From contig JACQUF010000066.1 in NCBI GenBank assembly GCA_016210435.1, forward strand, positions 1 through 12,481: 12,481 bases of DNA, read 5' to 3'. This DNA comes from Chloroflexota bacterium. Its GTDB lineage: Bacteria; Chloroflexota; Dehalococcoidia; Lucifugimonadales; Lucifugimonadaceae. The position numbers were made by a program, and so were the translations under genes. The notes below the pieces were generated by a model. It searched no databases and was not told the DNA's origin. It worked only from the letters and a program-made list of their open reading frames with translations. This document shows positions 1 to 6,857 of the stretch, piece by piece (position 1 is the first letter of the stretch; each line of letters starts with the position of its first letter).

Positions 1-115
1 CGCTTGGGAAGCGCGGTCGAGATACGGAGGAGACCGGACGTGACCTTTGCCAAAGTTTCGCTCGCCGTTCACGCCCTCACTTATTGCTACGCTCGACCGC
101 GCGGATCGGATGCAT

Positions 116-145
116 GAACCGAGCGTCGGACTTCCATCTCGGTTC
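116..145. repeat. Inverted repeat downstream of amidase gene
   Basis: An 8-bp perfect inverted repeat (GAACCGAG at 116-123, CTCGGTTC at 138-145) with a 14-nt loop lies about 35 bases past the stop of the minus-strand amidase. It could end that transcript, but no T-run follows on either strand, so termination is a weak guess. I see no supported gene in bases 1-178; short open frames there are uninformative. Confidence 0.25.
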
Positions 146-178
146 GTCCCAAGCCTGCCGAAAGGCCGGACGGGGCGA

Positions 179-1591
179 TCACGCCGCCATCGAGGGCCAC
201 CGACCGGACCACGGCTGAGCCGCCTCGAAGGCCGCCGCGGCGCGGAACACCGTTGCCTCGTCGCCCACCCGTCCCACAATGTGCAGGCCGATGGGCAGTC
301 CCTCAGCCGAGACGCCGCATGGCACGCTGGCAGCGGGCTGGCCCGTCAGATTGAACGGCATGCTGTAAGGGAACGGTCCCCAGAGCCGTGGCAGGCGCTT
401 CCCGCCGATCACCGCCGGTCTCTCGCCCACGGGGAACGCCGGGACCGCGTTGGTCGGCGTGATGAGCAGGTCGTACCGCTCGAAGAAGTCGGCCATCATC
501 GCGCGGAACTCGGCCAGCGCGGAGAGTGCGCGTGAGTACTCGGCGCCGGTCACCCTCGTTCCGGCCTCGATCTGCGGCTTCGCATACGGCGCGAGGTCAT
601 CCAGCCTGTCCATGAGGTGCCCATGCGCCGCGGCCTCGTCCGCAAGGACTATGTCGCGGAAGATGGGCTGCGGGTGCTCGAACCTGAGACCGGGCTCCTC
701 CACCGTCGCTCCCAGGTCCTCGAAAACTTGCACCGCCTTCCCCGCCACCTCCCGCAGAGCCGGGTCCACGCCCGCGAATCCGAGGTCCAGGCTCCAGGCG
801 ATCCGAAGGCCCCGCACACCGCCCTCGCAGGCGGCCAGGAAGTCCGGGACGGGTGCGCGAAGACTGAGCGGGTCGCGGCGGTCGAACCCGGCGATGACCT
901 GCAGGAGCGCCGCGGCGTCCCGGACGGTGCGCGTGATGGGGCCGGTCTGCGAGAAGTGGGGCATCCCGCCAAACCCGCCGTGCCCCGGCACGCGCCCGTG
1001 CGACGGCTTGATCCCGAAACACCCGCAGAACCCGGACGGGACGCGGATGGAACCCCCGCCGTCGCTGCCCAGTGCCAGGTGGGACATCCCCGCCGCGACC
1101 CCTGCCGCGGCGCCGCCCGAGGAGCCTCCCGACGTGCGCGTGCGGTCCCACGGATTGCGGCAGTCGTCGCCAAGACGGTTCTCCGTGGTCGCCGACAGCC
1201 CGAACTCCGACGTGTTGGTCTTGCCCAGGACCACGGCGCCCGCGGCCTTCACCCGCTCGACCACGGTGGCATCGAAGTCGGGCACGAGGTCGCGGTAGAC
1301 CAGCGACCCGCCCGTGGTTCGCACACCCTTCGTCTTGATCAGGTCCTTCACGGAGATGGGGATGCCGTGGAGCGGGCCGAGCCTTTCGCCACGCAGCACG
1401 GCCTGCTCCGCCGCCCGCGCATCAGCCAGGGCCTGGTCCGCGCAGACGGTGATGAACGCGTTCAGGGAAGGGTTGAGGCGCTCGATCTGGCGGAGGCACG
1501 CCTCGGTCGCCTCCACCGGGGAGACCTTCCGGGCCGCGATGTGCGCACGCAGTCGCAGGGCCGAGGACCTCAGGATGTCTTGGTCTGACAT
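179..1591 (-). CDS. Amidase-signature family hydrolase
   Basis: 470-aa member of the amidase signature (AS) family, which hydrolyses C-N amide bonds with a Ser-cisSer-Lys triad. All three residues are visible: Lys82 in GIPISVKD, the cis-Ser157 in the Gly/Ser-rich TSGGSSGG stretch, and nucleophile Ser181 in DGGGSIR, followed by the family's FCGCFGIKP segment. The length fits stand-alone amidases and GatA. There is no gatB or gatC alongside, so I read it as a general amidase of unknown substrate rather than the tRNA amidotransferase subunit. The frame is open 46 codons further upstream, but I chose ATG at 1591 because GGAGG sits 5 nt before it and AS similarity begins shortly after. It is transcribed divergently from the protease gene. 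No signal peptide is seen, so it is probably cytoplasmic. Confidence 0.93.
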   Translation of the reverse strand: MSDQDILRSSALRLRAHIAARKVSPVEATEACLRQIERLNPSLNAFITVCADQALADARAAEQAVLRGERLGPLHGIPISVKDLIKTKGVRTTGGSLVYRDLVPDFDATVVERVKAAGAVVLGKTNTSEFGLSATTENRLGDDCRNPWDRTRTSGGSSGGAAAGVAAGMSHLALGSDGGGSIRVPSGFCGCFGIKPSHGRVPGHGGFGGMPHFSQTGPITRTVRDAAALLQVIAGFDRRDPLSLRAPVPDFLAACEGGVRGLRIAWSLDLGFAGVDPALREVAGKAVQVFEDLGATVEEPGLRFEHPQPIFRDIVLADEAAAHGHLMDRLDDLAPYAKPQIEAGTRVTGAEYSRALSALAEFRAMMADFFERYDLLITPTNAVPAFPVGERPAVIGGKRLPRLWGPFPYSMPFNLTGQPAASVPCGVSAEGLPIGLHIVGRVGDEATVFRAAAAFEAAQPWSGRWPSMAA

Positions 1592-1618
1592 GTCGGCCTC
1601 CAAGGTGTTGCGCGGCCC

Positions 1619-1648
1619 AGTATGCCAGGGTCCGGCCCACCCCAACAA
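1619..1648 (-). promoter_or_regulatory. Candidate promoter for amidase gene
   Basis: On the minus strand TTGTTG (1648-1643) is followed after 18 nt by CATACT (1624-1619), preceded by TGG as in extended -10 elements. It lies about 28 nt upstream of the amidase start. The match is only partial, so confidence is low. Confidence 0.33.
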
Positions 1649-1731
1649 CCCGCCCGGAACGGAGCGCCGGTTGAGGAGCGCGCAAACCTCGCGTGAAACC
1701 TGGCATGATTGAAGCGATACGAGGAGCACCC

Positions 1732-3093
1732 TTGGGACCGATCCCCTGTGTCATGCGCACTGCGCGAGGTCTCGCGGTGGCGGCGCTTGCGCTGCTGCCG
1801 GTCGCGTGCGCGGTGGCGACGCCTTCGCCGACGCCGACCCACACCTCGCCGCCGCCGACACCCACCCCGGCGGCCACTCCAACCCCATGGTGGACGGTCC
1901 CGACGCCGCGCCCCACCGCCACGCCGACCCCCGCGCCGACAGCAACGCCGACCCCTACGTCAACACCGACGCCTCCTCCCCCCACCGCGACCCCCTTGCC
2001 CACACTGATCGACGCCATCCGAAGGGTGCGGCCCGCCGTGGTCCGCGTGATAGGGGAGCAGGACAAGGGAACGGGCGTTATCTACGACGCCTCCGGCCTG
2101 GTGGTCACGAACAACCACGTCGTCAAGGCAACGAAGGTCGCCAAGGTGGTGCTGCAGGATGCCCGCACGGTTGAGGCCGACGTCCTCGGCTACGACGAGG
2201 TCCGCGACCTCGCCGTCCTGCGGCTCCCGGCTGGAACGTACCCCATGGCCAAGCTGAAACAGAGCACGGACCTGGAGGTTGGGACCGAGGTTGCCGCATT
2301 GGGCTACGCGCTGGACCTCCCCGGGGAGGTCACGGCCAGCCGGGGGATCGTGTCTGCCCGCCGCCCGGGCGAGACGCCCGACGTCACATACCTTCAGACC
2401 GACGCCTCCATCAATCCCGGCAACTCCGGCGGCCCGCTGATCACGCTTGACGGCCAGGTGGTCGGCATCAACACCTCAATCATCCGGTTGCAGGGCGGCA
2501 TCCCCATCCAGGGCGTCAACTTCTCGCTGGGCGTCTCCTCCGCGCTCCCCATGCTCCCAATACTGGAAAGCGGTCTTGTCGTCCCGGACCAGACCCTGGC
2601 GCACCTGGGGAGCCGCGGCGTCCTCACCGACCGGTGGAGACACCCCGACGGCTGGCTCACCGTCCGGAAGCCCGTTTCGTGGACGCTGGAGACGGATACG
2701 GCCGGCAGTCCGGCCTGCCACAGAGCGACCGAAGAGGGAGAGGTCAAGCCGGGGGTTCCGGCCACGCTCCTTGTCCTGGCCTGCCCGGACGTCGCGTTTG
2801 GGGCCGCGTCGGCGCGCGGCTGGGCGGGCGCGGTGCCCACGGTCCTGCAGGGAAGTCTGAAGGATTTCCAGGCGAGCGACCTTGTTCCGGTGAAAATGGA
2901 TGGGCAGATCGGATACGTGGCCGCGTTCCAGGCCGTTGACGACCGGGGCGCGCGGGTTCGTGGATTCTATCTGGCGGTCGCGCGGGGTGCGATCGGGTAC
3001 GCCGCCGTCGCGTGGACGGTGGAGCCGCTCTGGGGGGAATGGGGACCGCCCTTGAGCCAGCTCGCGCTGACGCTGGAGCCGATGCGTGGGTGA
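1732..3093 (+). CDS. Secreted trypsin-like (HtrA/DegP-type) serine protease, putative lipoprotein
   Basis: Putative extracytoplasmic serine protease, 453 aa. The N-terminus has a basic residue cluster, a hydrophobic stretch and a Cys26 in LLPVAC, a slightly off-consensus lipobox (Pro at -3), suggesting lipid anchoring. Residues about 30-91 are a low-complexity Thr/Pro/Ala linker that would hold the enzyme off the membrane. The S1 protease domain follows, with His129 (TNNHVV), Asp159 (VRDLAVLRL) and Ser232 (NPGNSGGPL), the complete triad of the DegP/HtrA group. No PDZ domain follows; instead there is an unrecognised C-terminal region of about 170 residues. Start choice: TTG at 1732 has GAGGAG 5 nt upstream. 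ATG at 1753 would also leave an intact signal peptide but lacks a ribosome site; GTG 1693 and ATG 1705 are less likely. It probably acts in envelope protein quality control; the substrate is unknown. Confidence 0.88.
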   Translation: MGPIPCVMRTARGLAVAALALLPVACAVATPSPTPTHTSPPPTPTPAATPTPWWTVPTPRPTATPTPAPTATPTPTSTPTPPPPTATPLPTLIDAIRRVRPAVVRVIGEQDKGTGVIYDASGLVVTNNHVVKATKVAKVVLQDARTVEADVLGYDEVRDLAVLRLPAGTYPMAKLKQSTDLEVGTEVAALGYALDLPGEVTASRGIVSARRPGETPDVTYLQTDASINPGNSGGPLITLDGQVVGINTSIIRLQGGIPIQGVNFSLGVSSALPMLPILESGLVVPDQTLAHLGSRGVLTDRWRHPDGWLTVRKPVSWTLETDTAGSPACHRATEEGEVKPGVPATLLVLACPDVAFGAASARGWAGAVPTVLQGSLKDFQASDLVPVKMDGQIGYVAAFQAVDDRGARVRGFYLAVARGAIGYAAVAWTVEPLWGEWGPPLSQLALTLEPMRG

Positions 3094-3111
3094 TGCGCTC
3101 CGTTGGGCCCG

Positions 3112-3828
3112 TCACCCGTCCAGCCGGACCACCACCACGAACAGCTCCGCCTTTTCAACGCCGGTGACGGCCACCGCGCGCTCCCCGTACACCTTCGCGG
3201 CGTCCCCCGACGCAAGCTCGTCGCCGCCAATTCGGACCCTGCCGGAGATGCAGTAGACATACGCGCCGTAGCCTGACCGGAGGTCCAGCCGCGCCTCTCG
3301 ACCCGGCTCCACCGTGGCGGAATAGACCTCGGCGTCCTGCTGGATGGGGAGGGCTTTCGGGTCCTTGGACCGGTCCCCGGAGACGAGGAGCAGGAACCGG
3401 TTGAGGCGCTCGGCGGGCTCCACATGCCGCTGTTCCACGGACGGAGGCAGGGTGGGCGCCCGCGGCATGATCCAGACCTGGATGAAGGTCATCGGGACGT
3501 CGTCGCGGTTGTTGACCTCCTCGTGCCACATCCCGCTGCCGATGGACGTGTGCTGCACGTCGCCGGGGTAGAGCACCCCGGTGTTGCCAAGGTTGTCACC
3601 GTGCCGGAACTCTCCGGCCACGCAGTAGGTCACCACCTCGTTGAACCGGTGCGGATGTATGGGCCACATGCCGCCGGGGATGATCGTGTCCACGTTGAAG
3701 ACCCGCAGCGTCCCGAACCGCGTGTTCTCCGGGTCCTCGTAGTCATCGAACGAGAAATGCCAGTCCCCGGTGAAGAACCCCCCGCGCGCGTGGTGGAGGT
3801 CCTTCTGTCGTCTGACCTGGACCGTCAT
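3112..3828 (-). CDS. Pirin-like bicupin protein (YhhW-type)
   Basis: 238-aa pirin family protein, close in layout to E. coli YhhW, whose metal-dependent quercetin 2,3-dioxygenase activity is known. The N-terminal cupin carries the expected metal ligands: His58 and His60 (HPHRFNE), His102 and Glu104 (MWHEEVN), spaced as in the family. The segment IQVWIMP is a typical pirin block. The second cupin (about 140-238) has no obvious ligand set, as is usual. ATG at 3828 was chosen because GGAGG lies 5 nt upstream; the open frame extends 18 codons further with no better site. The gene converges on the protease gene with an 18-bp gap and diverges from the pterin dehydratase gene. The natural substrate cannot be told from sequence; many pirins have none known. 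Confidence 0.92.
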   Translation of the reverse strand: MTVQVRRQKDLHHARGGFFTGDWHFSFDDYEDPENTRFGTLRVFNVDTIIPGGMWPIHPHRFNEVVTYCVAGEFRHGDNLGNTGVLYPGDVQHTSIGSGMWHEEVNNRDDVPMTFIQVWIMPRAPTLPPSVEQRHVEPAERLNRFLLLVSGDRSKDPKALPIQQDAEVYSATVEPGREARLDLRSGYGAYVYCISGRVRIGGDELASGDAAKVYGERAVAVTGVEKAELFVVVVRLDG

Positions 3829-3925
3829 GGGCACCTCCCGGCTCGAGGCTGCGGCGCGATACCGACGGATGTGGCCTCCCACGCTATCGTCGCATGCGGT
3901 GACGCCCCGGGGCGCGCCGGAGGCC

Positions 3926-3931
3926 TAGAAT
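3926..3931 (+). promoter_or_regulatory. Candidate -10 box for pterin dehydratase gene
   Basis: TAGAAT lies 51 nt upstream of the dehydratase start. I found no convincing -35 at 16-18 nt spacing. The following bases AATGTG resemble those after the tRNA-Gly promoter -10 in this window, which is the main reason to list it. Confidence 0.3.
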
Positions 3932-3981
3932 GTGACTCGGGATGGTGATGGAACGCAGTCATCATCGCAGGGAGGTGTGGG

Positions 3982-4347
3982 ATGACCCTGGTACGCGAAC
4001 GATGCGTCGCATGCCGCGCGGGCGCACCGCGGGTCACGAGCGAGGAGGCCGCCGCGCTGAAGCCGCAGATCCCGGAGTGGAAGACCGAGGAAGTGGACGG
4101 CGTCCCCCGGCTGGTGAGGGCGTTCAAGTTCCCGGACTTCGCCGGCGCCCTCGCGTTCACGAACAAGGTCGGCCAGGCGGCCGAGGCGGAGGACCACCAC
4201 CCTCGCATCGTCCTGGAATGGGGGCGAGTGCAGGTGGAGTGGTGGACGCACAAGATCAAGGGGCTCCACCGCAACGACTTCGTCATGGCCGCGAAGACCG
4301 ACGAGGTGTACGCGTCTGTCCAGCCCGTTGGGGCGCGTCGCAAATAG
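3982..4347 (+). CDS. 4a-hydroxytetrahydrobiopterin dehydratase (pterin-4a-carbinolamine dehydratase)
   Basis: 121-aa PCD/DCoH family enzyme. It dehydrates 4a-hydroxy-tetrahydropterin to quinonoid dihydropterin, recycling the cofactor of aromatic amino acid hydroxylases; in bacteria without such hydroxylases it is thought to serve other pterin chemistry such as molybdopterin metabolism. The family signature is complete: Glu68-x3-His72-His73-Pro74, the following aromatic, His90 in WWTHKIKG and Asp99. Residues 8-30 hold two Cys and a variable N-terminus. GGAGG sits 6 nt before the ATG. No phenylalanine hydroxylase gene is adjacent, so its role here is open. It is a single-gene unit; the next gene has its own promoter and riboswitch. 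Low risk of misassignment. Confidence 0.93.
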   Translation: MTLVRERCVACRAGAPRVTSEEAAALKPQIPEWKTEEVDGVPRLVRAFKFPDFAGALAFTNKVGQAAEAEDHHPRIVLEWGRVQVEWWTHKIKGLHRNDFVMAAKTDEVYASVQPVGARRK

Positions 4348-4386
4348 GTCTGTTCTCACGCCTGCCTTCGTCGTCCCCGAGTTGAG

Positions 4387-4415
4387 TTGACGATGCCCCG
4401 GCACACGCGTATTAT
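4387..4415 (+). promoter_or_regulatory. Sigma-70-type promoter driving the manganese riboswitch
   Basis: TTGACG (4387-4392) and TATTAT (4410-4415) are separated by exactly 17 nt. The expected start of transcription, about 4422, is 3-4 nt before the first paired base of the riboswitch, which supports both calls. Confidence 0.8.
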
Positions 4416-4424
4416 TGGGCACGT

Positions 4425-4526
4425 CCCGAAGGGGAGTAACTGTGCGGCCTCCGGGCCGTAGGTGGGATCAACATGCTGGGGTAACCCTGGTCCCACCCGC
4501 TCTTCGCAGTGCAGCCAGACCTTCGG
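4425..4526 (+). promoter_or_regulatory. yybP-ykoY manganese riboswitch aptamer
   Basis: Manganese-sensing leader RNA. The closing helix P1 forms between CCGAAGG (4426-4432) and CCTTCGG (4520-4526), a perfect 7-bp match. The class hallmarks are present in order: GGGGAGTA (4431-4438), the loop segment TCAACATG (4468-4475), and CCAGACC (4515-4521), which resemble the conserved blocks of the E. coli mntP and alx leaders. A second perfect helix, GGTGGGA (4461-4467) with TCCCACC (4491-4497), carries the TCAACATG loop. A GGCC/GGCC hairpin lies at 4446-4457. Members of this class bind Mn2+ and turn on exporter genes. The downstream gene is an expected target, so this call is strong on both structure and context. 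Confidence 0.94.
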
Positions 4527-4573
4527 TTCTTCCCCGCGTCTCGCTGACGCGCGGATGAGCCGAGGGTTTTTTT
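4520..4573 (+). terminator. Riboswitch-controlled intrinsic terminator
   Basis: Bases 4520-4529 pair with 4557-4566 (10 bp with two G-U pairs), continuing after small mismatches into 4535-4540 with 4546-4551 closed by a 5-nt loop, and seven T follow at 4567-4573. The 5' arm, 4520-4526, is also the 3' strand of aptamer helix P1. The two structures exclude each other, so Mn2+-stabilised P1 should prevent termination and allow expression of the exporter. Confidence 0.9.
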
Positions 4574-4609
4574 GTGGGCCTCGGCGACAAATACGTCGCG
4601 GAGGCCATT

Positions 4610-5179
4610 ATGATCCTGTCGTTCTCCCAGTCCCTCTTCTTCATCGCCATCGCGGAGATGGGCGACAAGAGCCAGCTCGTATCGCTGGCGTTTGCCACGC
4701 GGTTCCGGCCCGCGGTCGTGCTGGCCGGGGTCTTCACCGCCACCTTGGCCGTCCACCTGATGTCGGTCGCGCTGGGCCGTGCCCTGGACGGGTTCCTGCC
4801 GGAGTTCTGGATCGCCCTCGCCGCGGGTTTCGCATTCATTGGCTTTGGCGTCTGGACGCTGCGCGGCGACAAGCTGGACAGCGACACCTCGCGGCGCGTC
4901 ACCCGGTGGGGACCGTTCATGGCCGTCACCGCGACGTTCTTCGTGGCCGAGATTGGGGACAAGACCATGCTGGCCACCGTCACGCTCGCGGCGCGGGACT
5001 CCTCGTTCGTAGGCGTCTGGCTTGGCTCCACGGTGGGCATGGTCCTGGCCGACGCCCTCGCCATCTGGGTGGGCATGGTGCTCGGGAAGCGGCTACCGGA
5101 ACGGGCCGTCAAGCTCGGCGCCGCCGGCGTCTTCATCATCACAGGCGTAATCACGATTGCCCTTGCGTTCAACAGATAG
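4610..5179 (+). CDS. UPF0016/GDT1 (TMEM165) family membrane transporter, probable manganese exporter
   Basis: 189-aa integral membrane protein of the UPF0016 family (yeast Gdt1, human TMEM165, bacterial MneA/Mnx), cation transporters of Mn2+ and Ca2+. It shows the two inverted-repeat motifs E-x-G-D-K-[ST]: Glu16 to Ser21 (EMGDKS) and Glu114 to Thr119 (EIGDKT). I count about six hydrophobic spans, three per half, with the polar linker at about 84-100. The length is usual for bacterial members. ATG at 4610 has GGAGG 5 nt upstream; the frame is open back to 4574 but that would begin inside the terminator tail. Regulation by the manganese riboswitch just upstream points to export of excess Mn2+. 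It is a single-gene unit; only a weak GC-rich dyad is seen after it. Confidence 0.93.
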   Translation: MILSFSQSLFFIAIAEMGDKSQLVSLAFATRFRPAVVLAGVFTATLAVHLMSVALGRALDGFLPEFWIALAAGFAFIGFGVWTLRGDKLDSDTSRRVTRWGPFMAVTATFFVAEIGDKTMLATVTLAARDSSFVGVWLGSTVGMVLADALAIWVGMVLGKRLPERAVKLGAAGVFIITGVITIALAFNR

Positions 5180-5319
5180 CGCGGGCCGCGCCCCGCGAAA
5201 AGGGGTGGAGCGTCACGCCGCACCCAGATGCAAGGAGAGCACCCTCAGACACCTGTCGTGCGGCGAGCGTCCGCTCGGGCGCTCCATCAAACGCGGGGCG
5301 AACGCCTGGAGCATCCTAT

Positions 5320-6408
5320 TCATTCTTTTCCTGTTTCCCGCCTCCGGGTACCGGACCCCGACGTGCCTCCGTCCGGGCGGCAGGCCTCCATGACCGCCAG
5401 GGCGGACTCCGGTGTTGGACGCGCCGGCACCACCCGGACGATGGCGGTGTCCAGCCCGGCTGTCAGAGCGCCGAGCGCTGCGGCGGCGCCCGCCGCGGCG
5501 CCAAAATACCCCACCTTCAATGCCAGCTCGTCGGGGAACGCCGCGATCAGCTCGTCCTGGGTGGCTCCGCGGCGGCGCATGTCGTCCAGGCGCAGAAGGT
5601 CATCGGTGAACCCCATGCGCTCGAAGTGTCCGCGGTACCCCAGCCCGCGTTCGCGCTCGCTGGGGATCGATCTGCCCAGGGCGTAACCCATCACGGAACG
5701 CACCAGGGCGTGCCGCGCGACCTGGACATCATCGTCCACCGTCATGCGGACCAGGGACACCACCTTGCACGCGTGAGGGTCTCGACCCGTCTTCGCGGCG
5801 CCCAGGGCAACCTGCTCTCTCGCCCACGCGATCTGCTCCGGGGTGGACACATTCAGCAGAATCCCGTCCGCCAGCTCGCCGCCGAGGCGCAGCATCTGTG
5901 GCCCGAGGGCGGCCAGATAGACCGGCGTTGGCCGTGGGGGAAGGCCGTGCAGCCGGAGCGGCGGCCCATGGTGCGACACGACCTTCCCATCGTAGTCCAC
6001 CTTCTCGCCGCGGAGCAGTCCCGTGATGATGGCGAGGTGGTCCCGCATCAAGGCGATCTCCGGGACCGCGCGGCCGAAACGTCCCCCATAGTCGTCCCGG
6101 TGCACACCCCCTGAGCCGATGCCCAGAATGAAGCGTCCCCCCGTCAGATCGCTGGCCGTGGCCGCGCACACCGCGAAGGATGCCGGCGACAAGGCCTCGA
6201 CGGGATACGCCCCGACTCCTACCGCCATGCCGGGGTGACCGGCGCTGCGCGCTCCGTTCCAGCGATGGAGGCACAGCTGGAAGAAGTCGTAGTCCCCGGT
6301 GGCCGGCGTCCAGAGGCTGGCGTACCCCATGCCGGCGGCCGCCCCCGCCAGCTCGGCTTCCTCACGAGGCCCCAGGTTCTGCGAATCGAGCCCGACCCCG
6401 ATATCCAT
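5320..6408 (-). CDS. LLM-class flavin/F420-dependent oxidoreductase
   Basis: 362-aa luciferase-like monooxygenase fold protein (TIM barrel). The N-terminus MDIGVGLDS with a following alpha-helix, the block Leu89-Thr-Gly-Gly-Arg-Phe to Gly101 (GGRFILGIGSGG), and the segment on sampling of fields such as VYLAALGPQMLRLGGELADG are typical of the F420-dependent branch (relatives of N5,N10-methylene-tetrahydromethanopterin reductase). It probably oxidises or reduces a small organic substrate with F420 or FMN; the substrate is not visible. The last 25 or so residues are polar and probably disordered. ATG at 6408 was chosen because family similarity begins there and GGGAG lies about 8 nt upstream; the frame is open another 52 codons but that part looks like non-coding sequence. 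It converges on the UPF0016 gene. Confidence 0.9.
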   Translation of the reverse strand: MDIGVGLDSQNLGPREEAELAGAAAGMGYASLWTPATGDYDFFQLCLHRWNGARSAGHPGMAVGVGAYPVEALSPASFAVCAATASDLTGGRFILGIGSGGVHRDDYGGRFGRAVPEIALMRDHLAIITGLLRGEKVDYDGKVVSHHGPPLRLHGLPPRPTPVYLAALGPQMLRLGGELADGILLNVSTPEQIAWAREQVALGAAKTGRDPHACKVVSLVRMTVDDDVQVARHALVRSVMGYALGRSIPSERERGLGYRGHFERMGFTDDLLRLDDMRRRGATQDELIAAFPDELALKVGYFGAAAGAAAALGALTAGLDTAIVRVVPARPTPESALAVMEACRPDGGTSGSGTRRRETGKE

Positions 6409-6534
6409 CCCGCACGCTCCCGCAACTGTGCTGACCCCGCCGTGTGCGACCCTGCGTCGCCTGTCCCCGACAGCGTTGCGCGTGCCCGCGTCAATCCTGA
6501 GCGAGGCGTACGGCATCCACCGCAAGGTCGGCCC

Positions 6535-6564
6535 ATCATGGCCCCCATTCCGTCGGCCTGTCAA
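6535..6564 (-). promoter_or_regulatory. Candidate promoter for LLM oxidoreductase
   Basis: On the minus strand a consensus TTGACA (6564-6559) is followed after 18 nt by CATGAT (6540-6535). It would give a leader of about 120 nt. The -35 is perfect, the -10 is only fair. Confidence 0.4.
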
Positions 6565-6700
6565 TCACCGTTGCGCATACGTGCGTCGCTGTCTCGCAGA
6601 TGGCCTGCGCGGCTAGCCGCGACACGGACCGCGCTTCCGTGCCGCAGGGTGGCGCAGGCGGTTGACGGTCGGGCTGCGTGCATTCCGGCGCATGCCGATT

Positions 6701-6709
6701 TGCTACAAT
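6701..6709 (+). promoter_or_regulatory. Extended -10 promoter of tRNA-Gly
   Basis: TGCTACAAT is an extended -10 element (TGn followed by TACAAT). The predicted start, near 6716, is about 7 nt before the mature tRNA 5' end. No good -35 is present at normal spacing, which fits an extended -10 promoter. Confidence 0.6.
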
Positions 6710-6722
6710 GTGTTGGCCCCGA

Positions 6723-6797
6723 GCGGGAGTAGCTCAGTGGTAGAGCGCCTGCCTTCCAAGCAGGATGTCGCGGGTTCGAATCCCGTCTCCCGCTCCA
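6723..6797 (+). tRNA. tRNA-Gly (anticodon TCC), with encoded CCA
   Basis: The cloverleaf is complete. Acceptor stem GCGGGAG (6723-6729) pairs with CTCCCGC (6787-6793). The D arm is GCTC/GAGC around AGTGGTA. The anticodon stem CCTGC/GCAGG encloses loop CTTCCAA with anticodon TCC at 6755-6757, which reads GGA and GGG. The T arm carries TTCGAAT. The discriminator is T6794 and CCA is encoded at 6795-6797. The tyrosine recombinase gene that starts 60 bp later suggests that the 3' half of this tRNA is the attachment site of the element to the right. Confidence 0.97.
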
Positions 6798-6857
6798 CTT
6801 TCCTAGCTGACCCATATCTAGCAAAACGGTCGTAAAGCGCGTTGACCCCGACACACT

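Larger units (their letters stand above)
6409..6722. other. 314-bp intergenic region, regulatory only
   Basis: This gap separates the divergent oxidoreductase gene and tRNA-Gly. I find no convincing gene: the open frames crossing it are shadows with no ribosome site. It holds a candidate oxidoreductase promoter on the minus strand and the tRNA promoter on the plus strand. Confidence 0.6.

Noticed and set aside
1..178. Possible gene end or small gene at the left edge
   Set aside because: Several frames are open but short, and none shows a recognisable protein; a GTG at 40 after GGAGGAG gives only about 25 codons.
450..1298. Long plus-strand open frames inside the amidase gene
   Set aside because: They are antisense shadows in GC-rich DNA. 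The amidase frame on the minus strand has full catalytic motifs and a ribosome site.
1820..2000. Tandem repeat or CRISPR-like array
   Set aside because: It is the Thr-Pro codon repeat of the protease linker. No regular repeat-spacer pattern occurs anywhere in the window.
1422..2066. Minus-strand frame with Gly-Val repeats across the amidase/protease junction
   Set aside because: The repeats are the complement of the Thr-Pro linker of the protease; no start site or family match.
5180..5319. GC-rich dyads as a terminator after the manganese exporter
   Set aside because: Arms are short (about 5-6 bp) with no T-run, so I could not support a terminator.
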